Source: Brevundimonas sp. SORGH_AS_0993 (GTDB taxonomy: Bacteria; Pseudomonadota; Alphaproteobacteria; Caulobacterales; Caulobacteraceae). From it: a DNA stretch of 64,000 nucleotides. Shown here one piece after another: positions 56,752 to 64,000 of the stretch (its first letter is position 1; the number at the start of each line of letters is the position of its first letter). The stretch is taken from NCBI RefSeq assembly GCF_030818545.1, contig NZ_JAUTAH010000001.1, positions 1,245,001-1,309,000 on the forward strand. The letters run 5' to 3'. The position numbers and the translations under genes were made by a program. Below the pieces are notes generated by a model that searched no databases, was not told the origin of the DNA, and saw nothing but the letters and a program-made list of their open reading frames with translations.

Positions 56752-57276
56752 ATGCGCCTGACGTCTCCCTCCCGGCCGACCATGCCGCTGCTGGCCTTGG
56801 CGGCCCTGACGGCCTGCCTGTCGGCCTGCGCCAGCGGCGGCGTGACAACGCCCGCCCCGCAGACCGCCTCGACAGGGGTGCCGTCGCCGACGCCCGGTTA
56901 CGACTGGCTGCTCGATCAGGACGGGCGGGAAGTGACACTGGCCTATGGCCAGCCCAACAGCGACGATCTGAAGCTGCAGCTGATCTGTCAGGGCGGCACG
57001 GGGCGGCTTCAGCTGGCGGCGGTTTTCGACAAGCCCGCGCGGGTTCTGCACGTCGAATCGGGCGGCGACGACGAACGCTACCCGGCCCGCTCGGAACCGG
57101 CCGCCATCCACGAAGGCCAGTATGTGACCGCCGACGCCCAGACCAAGGACCCCGTGTTCCAGCGGTTCCGCCGTCTGGGCTGGCTGGCCCTGTGGCAGGG
57201 CGACGACCGCGAGACCCTGGCGGCGCATCCGGGGTCTCTGTCCAACGTCGAACGGTTCTTCGCCGCCTGCGGATGA
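56752..57276 (+). CDS. Hypothetical lipoprotein, paralogue B
   Basis: 174 residues. Lipobox LSAC after MPLLALAALTACLSACASGG. The body has YDWLLDQDGREVTLAYGQPN, SDDLKLQLICQGGTGRLQLA and a final NVERFFAACG. The alignment with paralogue A (W...LA..P.S.DLK..L.CQ.G.G; terminal aromatic-rich segment with Cys) indicates tandem duplication. Ten bases separate the two; a GGGAG ribosome site is clear. Function unknown. Confidence 0.78.
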   Translation: MRLTSPSRPTMPLLALAALTACLSACASGGVTTPAPQTASTGVPSPTPGYDWLLDQDGREVTLAYGQPNSDDLKLQLICQGGTGRLQLAAVFDKPARVLHVESGGDDERYPARSEPAAIHEGQYVTADAQTKDPVFQRFRRLGWLALWQGDDRETLAAHPGSLSNVERFFAACG

Positions 57277-57332
57277 CTTGACGCATCCCGCCCCGTCGCG
57301 TTGCCTGCGCGGACTGTTCGGGAGGGGTTTCC

Positions 57333-59127
57333 ATGAAGATGTCGCACCTGGCCGTCGCGGCCGCCCTGTTGTCGGGGGCGGCGCCCGTCGTCGTCATGGC
57401 CCAGACGCAGGGCGCGCCGACCGCCGCCGCCAGCCCGACCGACGCGGCCCTGAACGGCCTGATCGCGGACTATGAGACCTATCTGAAGGCGACCGACCCC
57501 TTCACCGCCTCCAGCGAGGGCGACCTGGCGGCCATGGCGCGGACGCCGGATATCAGCCGATCGTTCGAACTGGCCCAGCGCGCGCCGCTGGAAGCCTTCG
57601 TCGCCCGGCTGAAGGCCATCGACCCGGCAAGTCTTTCCCACGCCGGAACGGTCAACCGCGACTTCCTGCTCTACACCCTGAACCGCAGCCTGGAGGGGCT
57701 GGACTACGACACCGGACGGCTGGCCTTCGACAGCGAGGGCGGACCGGGCGCCTGGGCCCTCTACACCGGAACCTCCACCCGCCTGAATTCTGCGGCCGAG
57801 GCCGAAGCCTATATCCAGCGCATCCGGGGCTTCGGGACCCTGTACGCTCAGGCGACCGAGAACGCGCGGCGTGGTCTTCGCACCGGCATGGTCCAGGCCC
57901 GCTCCGTGACCGAAAGCGCCATCCAGTTGGCCCGCAACGACGTGGCGACCGCGCCCGACGCAGAACCCCTGATGAAGCCCTTCGCCACCCTGCCGGCCCA
58001 GCGTGCCCGCCGCCGAGAAGGCGCGCCTTGAGGCCCAGGGAGCCGAGGCCGTCGCCTCGGTCATCGCGCCGGCGCGGCGCGCCTGGCTGGCGTTCCTGGA
58101 AAGCGACTATCTGCCCAAAGCGCCGATCGAACCGGGCCTGGGTCAACGACCCGGCGGCAAGGCCATGTACGCCTATCTGGTGCGCGGCCACACCACCACC
58201 GACCTGACCCCCGATCAGATTCATCAGATCGGCCTGGACGAGGTGGCCCGCATCCGCGCCCGCATGGAGACCGAGATGCGCGCCGCCGGCTGGACCGGCG
58301 ATTTCGCGGGTTTCCTGAACTTCCTGCGCACCGACCCGCAGTTCTACGCCCACAGCCGCGAGGAGCTGCTGGAGAAGGCGTCGGAAATGGCCAAGCGGGC
58401 CGACGGCGGCCTGCCGCCCCTGTTCGCCACCCTGCCCCGCCTGACCTATGACGTGCAGCCGGTTCCGGCGCAGATCGAGGCCAACTACACCACCGGCCGC
58501 TACAATCCCGGCTCGATGCAGAACGGCCTGCCGGGCCACTATGTCGTCAACACGTCCAAACTGGACCAGCGGCCGCTGTACGAACTGCCGGCCCTGACCC
58601 TGCACGAGGCTGTGCCCGGCCACCATCTGCAGATCGCCCTGCAACAGGAGGCGGCGGGCCAGCCCTATTTCCGGCGTCAGGCCAATGTCACGGCCTTCAC
58701 CGAAGGCTGGGGCCTGTATTCCGAGTTCCTGGGCGAGGAGATGGGCTTCTATCGCACCCCCTACGAACGGTTCGGCCGCCTGTCCTATGAGATGTGGCGC
58801 GCCTGCCGCCTGGTGGCCGACACCGGCCTGCATTGGCTGGGCTGGTCCCAGGATCAGGCCCGCGCCTGTTTCCGCGACAACACCGCTCTGGCGCCCCACA
58901 ATATCGAGACTGAACTGCAACGCTACATCGGCTGGCCCGGTCAGGCGACGGCCTACAAGATCGGGGAAATCCGACTGCGCGAAATCCGCCTGCGGGCCGA
59001 ACGCGAGTTGGGGCCCAAGTTCAACGTCCGCACCTTCCACGACGCGATTCTGACCGAAGGCCCGCTGCCCCTGGACCTGCTGGACCGCCGAATGGACGCC
59101 TGGATCGCGGAGCAGAAGGCGAAATAG
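57333..59127 (+). pseudogene. DUF885 family metallopeptidase interrupted by one frameshift
   Basis: The gene begins at 57333 (GGGAGGGG ribosome site) with a signal peptide ending VVVMAQ. Frame 1 runs through LIADYETYLKATDPFTASSE and FATLPAQ to a stop at 58031; the second frame picks up at VPAAEKARLEAQGAEAVA (58003) and reaches 59127. The zinc motif LHEAVPGHHLQ and the terminal DLLDRRMDAWIAEQ lie in the second frame. Together they give the full length of a DUF885 protein (about 600 residues). The shift is +1 relative to frame 1, in 57999-58005. Either a genuine recent mutation or a sequencing or assembly error; the downstream frame is otherwise intact. Confidence 0.88.
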
Positions 59128-59130
59128 GCC

Positions 59131-60129
59131 CTACATCCAGTCGGGTGCGGGCAGGCCCTTGGACCGCAGGAATTCGGGGTTGAACAGCTTGGACGCATAG
59201 CGCGACCCCGGATCGCACAGGCAGGTCACGATGGTCTTGCCCGGCCCGATGTCGCGCGCCAGTCGCACGGCCCCGGCGATATTGACCCCCGCCGATCCGC
59301 CCAGCGACAGCCCCTCGTGCTGCACCAGGTCGAACAGGAGGGGCAGGAACTCCGCGTCCTCGATCCGATAGGCGCGGTCGGGCCGGAAGCCTTCCAGATT
59401 GCCGGTGATGCGCGCCACGCCGATCCCCTCGGTGATGGACGAGCCTTCTCCGGCCATGCGACCCTCGGTGTACCAGTTGAACAGGGCCGCGCCCGCCGGA
59501 TCGGCCAGGGCTGTCGTCACCTCGGGCTTGCGTTCGCGCAGATAGGCCGAGACGCCCGCCAGGGTGCCGCCCGATCCCACGGCCGAAACGAAGGCGTCGA
59601 CCCTGCCGCCCGTCTGGTCCCAGATTTCCGGGCCGGTGCCGTAGTAATGGGCGTCGCGGTTGGCGGTGTTGTCGAACTGATTGGCCCAGATCGCGCCCGC
59701 CTCTTCGCTGTCGTTCAACTCGGCCGCCAGACGGGCCGAATAGTGGACGAAATGGTTGGGGCTGGAAAACGGAGCGGCGTCCACCTCCATCAGGCGCGCG
59801 CCCAGCGAGCGGATGGCGGACTTCTTCTCCTCCGACTGGGTGCGGGGCATGACGATGACGACCGGATGGCCCAGCGCCGCCCCGACCAGGGCCAGGCCGA
59901 TGCCGGTGTTCCCGGCCGTGCCTTCCACAATGGTCCCGCCGGGCTTCAGCGCGCCAGAGGCCCGCGCAGCGCGCACGATGGACAGGGCCGCCCGGTCCTT
60001 GATCGAGCCGCCGGGGTTCATGAACTCGGCCTTGCCCAGGATTTCGCACCCCGTCTGGTTCGACAGGCGGTTCAGCCGCACCAAGGGCGTGTTCCCGATC
60101 AGGTCGATGACGGACGGCGTAACGGACAA
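59131..60129 (-). CDS. cysK: Cysteine synthase A family protein
   Basis: 332 residues. It starts with TTG (60129), giving MSVTPSVIDLIGNTPLVRLN. The PLP lysine is in NPGGSIKDRAA (Lys44), the substrate loop in EGTAGNTGIGLALVGAALGH and the PLP-phosphate site in AVGSGGTLAGVSAYLR. It joins O-acetylserine and sulfide to cysteine. The EGTAGNTG variant (instead of EPTSGNTG) is seen in an alphaproteobacterial subgroup, so a related sulfur donor is possible. It is convergent with the DUF885 gene. Confidence 0.92.
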   Translation of the reverse strand: MSVTPSVIDLIGNTPLVRLNRLSNQTGCEILGKAEFMNPGGSIKDRAALSIVRAARASGALKPGGTIVEGTAGNTGIGLALVGAALGHPVVIVMPRTQSEEKKSAIRSLGARLMEVDAAPFSSPNHFVHYSARLAAELNDSEEAGAIWANQFDNTANRDAHYYGTGPEIWDQTGGRVDAFVSAVGSGGTLAGVSAYLRERKPEVTTALADPAGAALFNWYTEGRMAGEGSSITEGIGVARITGNLEGFRPDRAYRIEDAEFLPLLFDLVQHEGLSLGGSAGVNIAGAVRLARDIGPGKTIVTCLCDPGSRYASKLFNPEFLRSKGLPAPDWM

Positions 60130-60248
60130 GGCGAGGCTTTCTGGCGATGAGGATCGAAGGCGGCCTTAAGTGACGCCGCCGCACCCGCTTGTCTATGGCC
60201 GGCGTCAAGTGCATTGCCATCGCCGCGTCGATAGGATTTCTAACGCCG

Positions 60249-61178
60249 ATGGCCCGTCCCATGCTTCCGCTCAACGCCCTGCGCGCCTTCGAGGCGGCCG
60301 CCCGGCACCTGAACTTCTCGCGCGCGGCCGACGAACTGTCGGTCACGCCCGGCGCGGTCAGCCAGCAGATCCGCCTGCTGGAGGACATGGTGGGCGGCTC
60401 GCTGTTCGTGCGCGAGGCGCGGGGCCTGCAGTTGACCGACCTGGGCCGGTCCTCGGTCCCCTTGCTGCGCGAGGGGTTCGAGCGGCTGATGGACGCCTCG
60501 GCCCTGTTGCGCGAGCCGCCGCGTCGTCGCCAGGTGTCGATCAGCGTCGCGCCCAGCTTCGCCTCCAAATGGCTGATGCCGCGCATGGACGACTTCCACG
60601 CCGCCCATCCCGAGATCGAGCTGTGGATTTCCGCCGACATGGAACCGGCCGACCTGTCCGAGGGCAAGGTCGATCTGGCCGTTCGCTATGGTCCCGGCGA
60701 CTATCCGGGCCTGACGGTCCAGCGGTTGATGACCGAGACCGTGCTGCCGGTCTGCGCCCCGGCCCTGATGGACGCGGAGCCGCCCCTGCGCACGCCCGCC
60801 GATCTGGCGCGCCACACCCTGCTGCACGATATGTCCAACGACGGCGACCCCAGCCGGCCCGACTGGGCCATGTGGCTGAAGGCGCGGGGCGTGCGCCATC
60901 CCGATCCCCGTCGCGGTTCGCGCTTCAACCAGTCCGGCCTGTTGATCGAGGCGGCCATGGCCGGGCGCGGCGTCGCCCTGGCCAAGCGCACCCTGGCCCA
61001 GGCCGATCTGAACGCCGGCCGCCTGGTGGCGCCCTTCACCGACGGATCGGAAGCGGTGGGCTTCGCCTATTTCGTGGTCCAGCCGCGCGACCGTCCGCCT
61101 TCGCCCAGCGCCACCGCCTTCGTGGCCTGGCTGAAGAAACAGGCCATCGACCACGACAACACCATGGGCCAACTCTAA
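60249..61178 (+). CDS. LysR family regulator, GcvA-like
   Basis: 309 residues from the ATG at 60249 (MARPMLPLNALRAFEAAARH). N-terminal helix-turn-helix: LNFSRAADELSVTPGAVSQQ, then IRLLEDMVGGSLFVREARGL. The effector domain is of the GcvA/AmpR type (SISVAPSFASKWLMPRMDDF, DLAVRYGPGDYPGLTVQRLM). It is divergent from cysK, which may be a target (inference), and precedes the NYN gene. Confidence 0.92.
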   Translation: MARPMLPLNALRAFEAAARHLNFSRAADELSVTPGAVSQQIRLLEDMVGGSLFVREARGLQLTDLGRSSVPLLREGFERLMDASALLREPPRRRQVSISVAPSFASKWLMPRMDDFHAAHPEIELWISADMEPADLSEGKVDLAVRYGPGDYPGLTVQRLMTETVLPVCAPALMDAEPPLRTPADLARHTLLHDMSNDGDPSRPDWAMWLKARGVRHPDPRRGSRFNQSGLLIEAAMAGRGVALAKRTLAQADLNAGRLVAPFTDGSEAVGFAYFVVQPRDRPPSPSATAFVAWLKKQAIDHDNTMGQL

Positions 61179-61198
61179 ATCCCCGAAAGGAGGTCGTC

Positions 61199-61933
61199 AT
61201 GGCCAATGGAAAGCCCGCACGCCTCGCCGTGCTGATCGACGCCGAGAACGCCTCGCCCCGCATCGCCGAGGCGCTGTTCACCGAAATCGCGACCCTGGGC
61301 GAGGCGTCGGCGCGGCGCGTCTACGGCGACTTCTCCAGCGCCCAGATCGCCGGCTGGACCAAGGTTCTGGCGCGCTGGGCGATCCAGCCGCAGCAGAATT
61401 TCGCCAACACCAAGGGCAAGAATTCGGGCGACATCGCCCTGGTGATCGACGCGATGGACCTGCTGCACTCGGGCCGGTTCGACGGCTTCTGCCTGGTGTC
61501 GTCCGATTCCGACTTCACCCGCCTGGCCGCCCGCATCCGCGAGGAAGGCGTGGACGTCTATGGCTTCGGCGAACAGAAGACGCCCGAAAGCTTCCGCCAG
61601 GCCTGCACCCGCTTCATCTACACCGAGAACCTGACCACCCCGTCCGAACCGGAGGGCGACATCGGCAAGAAGGCCGCCGCCGAACCTGCGCCCGCCAAGC
61701 GCAAACCCGCAGAGGCGACGCGCCTGATCGCCTCCATCATCGCCGACATGGACGAGGACGGCGACGGTTGGGTCGCCGCGGGGGCCATCGGCAATCGGCT
61801 GCGTAACGCCTATCCCGACTTCGATCAGCGCACCTATGGCTACGCCAAACTGTCCGACCTGATCCGCGCCACCGGACGGTTCGAGGTCGACAGCAAGGGG
61901 CCGGGAGGCATGCGAATCCGCGACCGGGCCTGA
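61199..61933 (+). CDS. NYN-domain protein with OST-HTH/LOTUS domain
   Basis: 244 residues from the ATG at 61199, with a textbook AAAGGAGGT ribosome site. The NYN (PIN-like RNase) domain has acidic residues in VLIDAENAS, NSGDIALVIDAMDLL and LVSSDSDFTRLAARI. A C-terminal OST-HTH/LOTUS-like winged helix (EATRLIASIIADMDEDGDGW, YGYAKLSDLIRATGRFEV) follows a Pro/Lys linker. The combination suggests an RNA-binding ribonuclease; targets unknown. Confidence 0.92.
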   Translation: MANGKPARLAVLIDAENASPRIAEALFTEIATLGEASARRVYGDFSSAQIAGWTKVLARWAIQPQQNFANTKGKNSGDIALVIDAMDLLHSGRFDGFCLVSSDSDFTRLAARIREEGVDVYGFGEQKTPESFRQACTRFIYTENLTTPSEPEGDIGKKAAAEPAPAKRKPAEATRLIASIIADMDEDGDGWVAAGAIGNRLRNAYPDFDQRTYGYAKLSDLIRATGRFEVDSKGPGGMRIRDRA

Positions 61934-61943
61934 GAAGCGTCGG

Positions 61944-63854
61944 TCAGGCGCGCGCCGCGCGACTGACCGACGCGCCCAGAGCCTGAAGGGCCGAGGCCGC
62001 GATATGGTCGGCGTTCAGCCCGGCCTGGGCGTACATGGCGGCCGGAGCGTCCTGATCCTGAAAGATGTCGGGCAGGTGCAGGGTGCGAACCTTCAACCCG
62101 CCGTCCAGCGCGCCCTTTTCCGCCAGCAATTGCAGGACGAAGGCGCCGAAACCGCCCATGGCGCCCTCTTCCACCGTAATCAGGGCCTCATGCTCGCGCG
62201 CAAGGCGCAGGATCAGATCGGCGTCCAGAGGCTTGGCGAAGCGGGCGTCGGCGACGGTGGCCGACACGCCTTTGGCCGCCAGAAGGTCGGCGGCCTTCAG
62301 CGATTCCTGCAGGCGCGTGCCCAGGCTCAGGATGGCGACGGATGCGCCTTCGCGCACGATGCGGCCCTTGCCGATCTCCAGCGGGGCGGCCAGTTCGGGG
62401 ATGTCCACCCCCACGCCATCGCCGCGCGGATAGCGGAAGGCGCTGGGGCGGTCGTCGATGGCTAGGGACGTCGCGATCATCGCCGCCAGTTCCGCCTCGT
62501 CGGCGGCGGCCATCAGCACCATGCCGGGCAGCGCCCCCATGAAGCCGATGTCGAACGATCCGGCGTGGGTGGCCCCGTCCGCCCCGACCAGACCGGCCCG
62601 GTCCATGGCGAACCGCACCGGCAGGGACTGGATGGCCACGTCATGGACCACCTGGTCGTAGCCGCGTTGCAGAAAGGTGGAATAGATGGCGCAGACCGGC
62701 TTCATTCCATCCGCCGCCAGACCGGCGGCGAAGGTGACGGCGTGCTGTTCGGCGATGCCGACGTCATAGGTCCGTTCGGGGAAAACCTGGCCGAACAGGT
62801 CCAGCCCCGTGCCGGACGGCATGGCGGCGGTGATGGCCACCACGGTGGGATCGACCTTGGCGTGCTTGATCAGCTCGGTCCCGAACACCTTGGTGTAGCT
62901 TGGGGCGTTGGACACGGCCTTGGCCTGTTTGCCCGACACTACGTCGAACTTGACCACCGCATGGAGTTTGTCGGCGCTGCTCTCGGCGGGGGCGTAACCC
63001 TTGCCCTTCTGCGTCACGACGTGAACCAGCACGGGCCGATCCTCGATCGCCGCCGCCTTCTTCAGAATGGGCACAAGATTGTCCATGTCGTGCCCGTCGA
63101 TAGGACCGACGTAGTAGAAGCCCAGCTCCTCGAAGAAGGTGCCGCCCGTGACCATGCCGCGGGCGTATTCCTCGGCCTTCTTTGCCGCCTGGCGGAAGGG
63201 GCGCGGCAGGTGCTGCGCCACCGACTTGCCCAACCGCCGCACGTTCTGATAGGCGCCGCCCGACACCAGCCCGGCCAGATAGGCGCTCATCCCCCCGACC
63301 GGCGGGGCGATGGACATGTCGTTGTCGTTCAGGACGACCATCAGCTGGCCGCTGGTCGCCTCGGCGGCGTTGTTCATCGCCTCATAGGCCATGCCGGCGG
63401 ACATGGAGCCGTCGCCGATGACGGCCACGACGCGGTTCTTCTCGCCTTTCTGGTCACGCGCGGCGGCGAAGCCCAGGGCGGCGCTGATCGAGGTCGAGGC
63501 ATGGGCTGCGCCGAACGGGTCGTATTCGCTCTCGCTGCGCTTGGTGAAGCCGGACAGGCCGCCGCCCTGGCGCAGGGTACGAATGCGGTCGCGCCGCCCG
63601 GTCAGGATCTTGTGCGGATAGCACTGATGCCCGACGTCCCAGATCAGGATATCCTTGGGCGTCTCGAACACATGGTGCAGGGCCGTGGTCAGTTCGACCA
63701 CCCCCAGTCCCGCCCCCAGGTGCCCGCCGGTCACGGAGACGGCGTCGATGGTCTCCGCCCGCACCTCTTCGGCCAGCTGTTTCAGCTGGGCGATGTCGAA
63801 GTTCCGCATGTCGGCGGGAAACTTGACGGTGTCGAGCAGGGGGGTGTCGGGCAT
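61944..63854 (-). CDS. dxs: 1-deoxy-D-xylulose-5-phosphate synthase
   Basis: 636 residues. ThDP-binding signature [21 protein letters not shown]-terminal [20 protein letters not shown], transketolase-central [20 protein letters not shown] and C-terminal [20 protein letters not shown]. It condenses pyruvate and glyceraldehyde 3-phosphate, the first step of the MEP isoprenoid pathway. It is convergent with the NYN gene. A dispersed repeat arm lies 44-75 bases upstream of its start. Confidence 0.98.
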   Translation of the reverse strand: MPDTPLLDTVKFPADMRNFDIAQLKQLAEEVRAETIDAVSVTGGHLGAGLGVVELTTALHHVFETPKDILIWDVGHQCYPHKILTGRRDRIRTLRQGGGLSGFTKRSESEYDPFGAAHASTSISAALGFAAARDQKGEKNRVVAVIGDGSMSAGMAYEAMNNAAEATSGQLMVVLNDNDMSIAPPVGGMSAYLAGLVSGGAYQNVRRLGKSVAQHLPRPFRQAAKKAEEYARGMVTGGTFFEELGFYYVGPIDGHDMDNLVPILKKAAAIEDRPVLVHVVTQKGKGYAPAESSADKLHAVVKFDVVSGKQAKAVSNAPSYTKVFGTELIKHAKVDPTVVAITAAMPSGTGLDLFGQVFPERTYDVGIAEQHAVTFAAGLAADGMKPVCAIYSTFLQRGYDQVVHDVAIQSLPVRFAMDRAGLVGADGATHAGSFDIGFMGALPGMVLMAAADEAELAAMIATSLAIDDRPSAFRYPRGDGVGVDIPELAAPLEIGKGRIVREGASVAILSLGTRLQESLKAADLLAAKGVSATVADARFAKPLDADLILRLAREHEALITVEEGAMGGFGAFVLQLLAEKGALDGGLKVRTLHLPDIFQDQDAPAAMYAQAGLNADHIAASALQALGASVSRAARA

Positions 63855-63897
63855 TGAAAAGGGCGTCTCTTCGCGGACTTAGCCGCCTGTTCTAGTC

Positions 63898-63929
63898 GTC
63901 ATCCTCAGGCTTGTCCCGAGGATCCATAC
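63898..63929. repeat. Single arm of the dispersed palindromic repeat
   Basis: 29 of 32 bases match the left arm of the element at 34450, including the small stem ATCCTCAGG / CCCGAGGAT. It lies between dxs and the partial gene to its right. Confidence 0.8.
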
Positions 63930-63951
63930 GCTCGATGACGATCCTGGTTAC

Positions 63952-64000
63952 TTATGACCGGCGCCTTAGCACAAAATCCACGCTGGCCTTGAGGATTTCG
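63952..64000 (-). CDS. C-terminal end of an unidentified gene (partial)
   Basis: Fifteen residues (EILKASVDFVLRRRS) end at a TAA at 63952. The gene continues beyond the window. Same strand as dxs; no family can be assigned from this fragment. Confidence 0.35.
   Translation of the reverse strand, partial: EILKASVDFVLRRRS

Overview
The window is about 64 kb of GC-rich chromosome from an aerobic, flagellated alphaproteobacterium. It is most likely a member of the Caulobacterales close to Brevundimonas. That placement is inferred from gene content: a bc1 complex with oxygen-dependent HemF, a fliL-fliM / flgF-flgG-flgA-flgH locus with a candidate CtrA box and a sigma-54 promoter, and short-chain acyl-CoA regulators of the ScfR type. 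Apart from one lower-GC gene inside the propionate operon, it reads as core chromosome. I see no insertion sequence, integrase, complete prophage, CRISPR array or rRNA operon. There is one tRNA gene, tRNA-Leu(UAA).

Layout. 1-8 kb: a DUF2793 protein cut by the window edge, DUF4112, an EEP-family phosphoesterase, a tightly coupled DUF1285 / Nudix / tRNA CCA-transferase operon, OmpW, a GNAT, and an MBL hydrolase coupled to an enoyl-CoA hydratase. 8-16.7 kb: a secreted cysteine-repeat protein, exonuclease III, two conserved hypotheticals, recN, bamD, prs and a lipoprotein. 16.8-20 kb: isocitrate lyase divergent from an ScfR-type regulator. 20-26.4 kb: two tandem M28 peptidases and petABC. 26.5-36.7 kb: trmL, hemF, a LysR/YeiH pair, a class I amidotransferase, rlmJ, topoisomerase IB, the threonine catabolic pair tdh-kbl, and a MliC-DUF4232 fusion lipoprotein. 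36.8-46.5 kb: a complete propionyl-CoA to succinyl-CoA operon (pccB, an embedded RNase H-fold gene, pccA, mcmB, mcmA, mce) divergent from pccR. 46.5-49.7 kb: an oxidoreductase, tRNA-Leu, a third M28 peptidase and DUF3297. 49.8-57.3 kb: the flagellar locus. 57.3-64 kb: a frameshifted DUF885 peptidase, cysteine synthase, a LysR regulator, an NYN-domain protein, dxs, and the tail of an unidentified gene.

How the parts fit. Two paralogous ScfR-family regulators each sit divergent from a short-chain carbon assimilation gene: one faces aceA (glyoxylate shunt) and one faces pccB (methylmalonyl-CoA pathway). Their candidate operators differ: TTTGCAAA-type repeats at pccB, and TGAC/GTCA dyads at aceA. 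tdh-kbl feeds glycine and acetyl-CoA from threonine. petABC and hemF serve aerobic respiration.

The most unusual observations are: a lower-GC DUF429-like gene embedded with a GTGA overlap in the pcc-mcm operon; a threonine dehydrogenase missing all four structural-zinc cysteines; a 102-bp composite inverted repeat between tdh and kbl with a partial copy upstream of dxs; and a single frameshift splitting the DUF885 gene. I did not find a convincing, wholly new multi-gene system.
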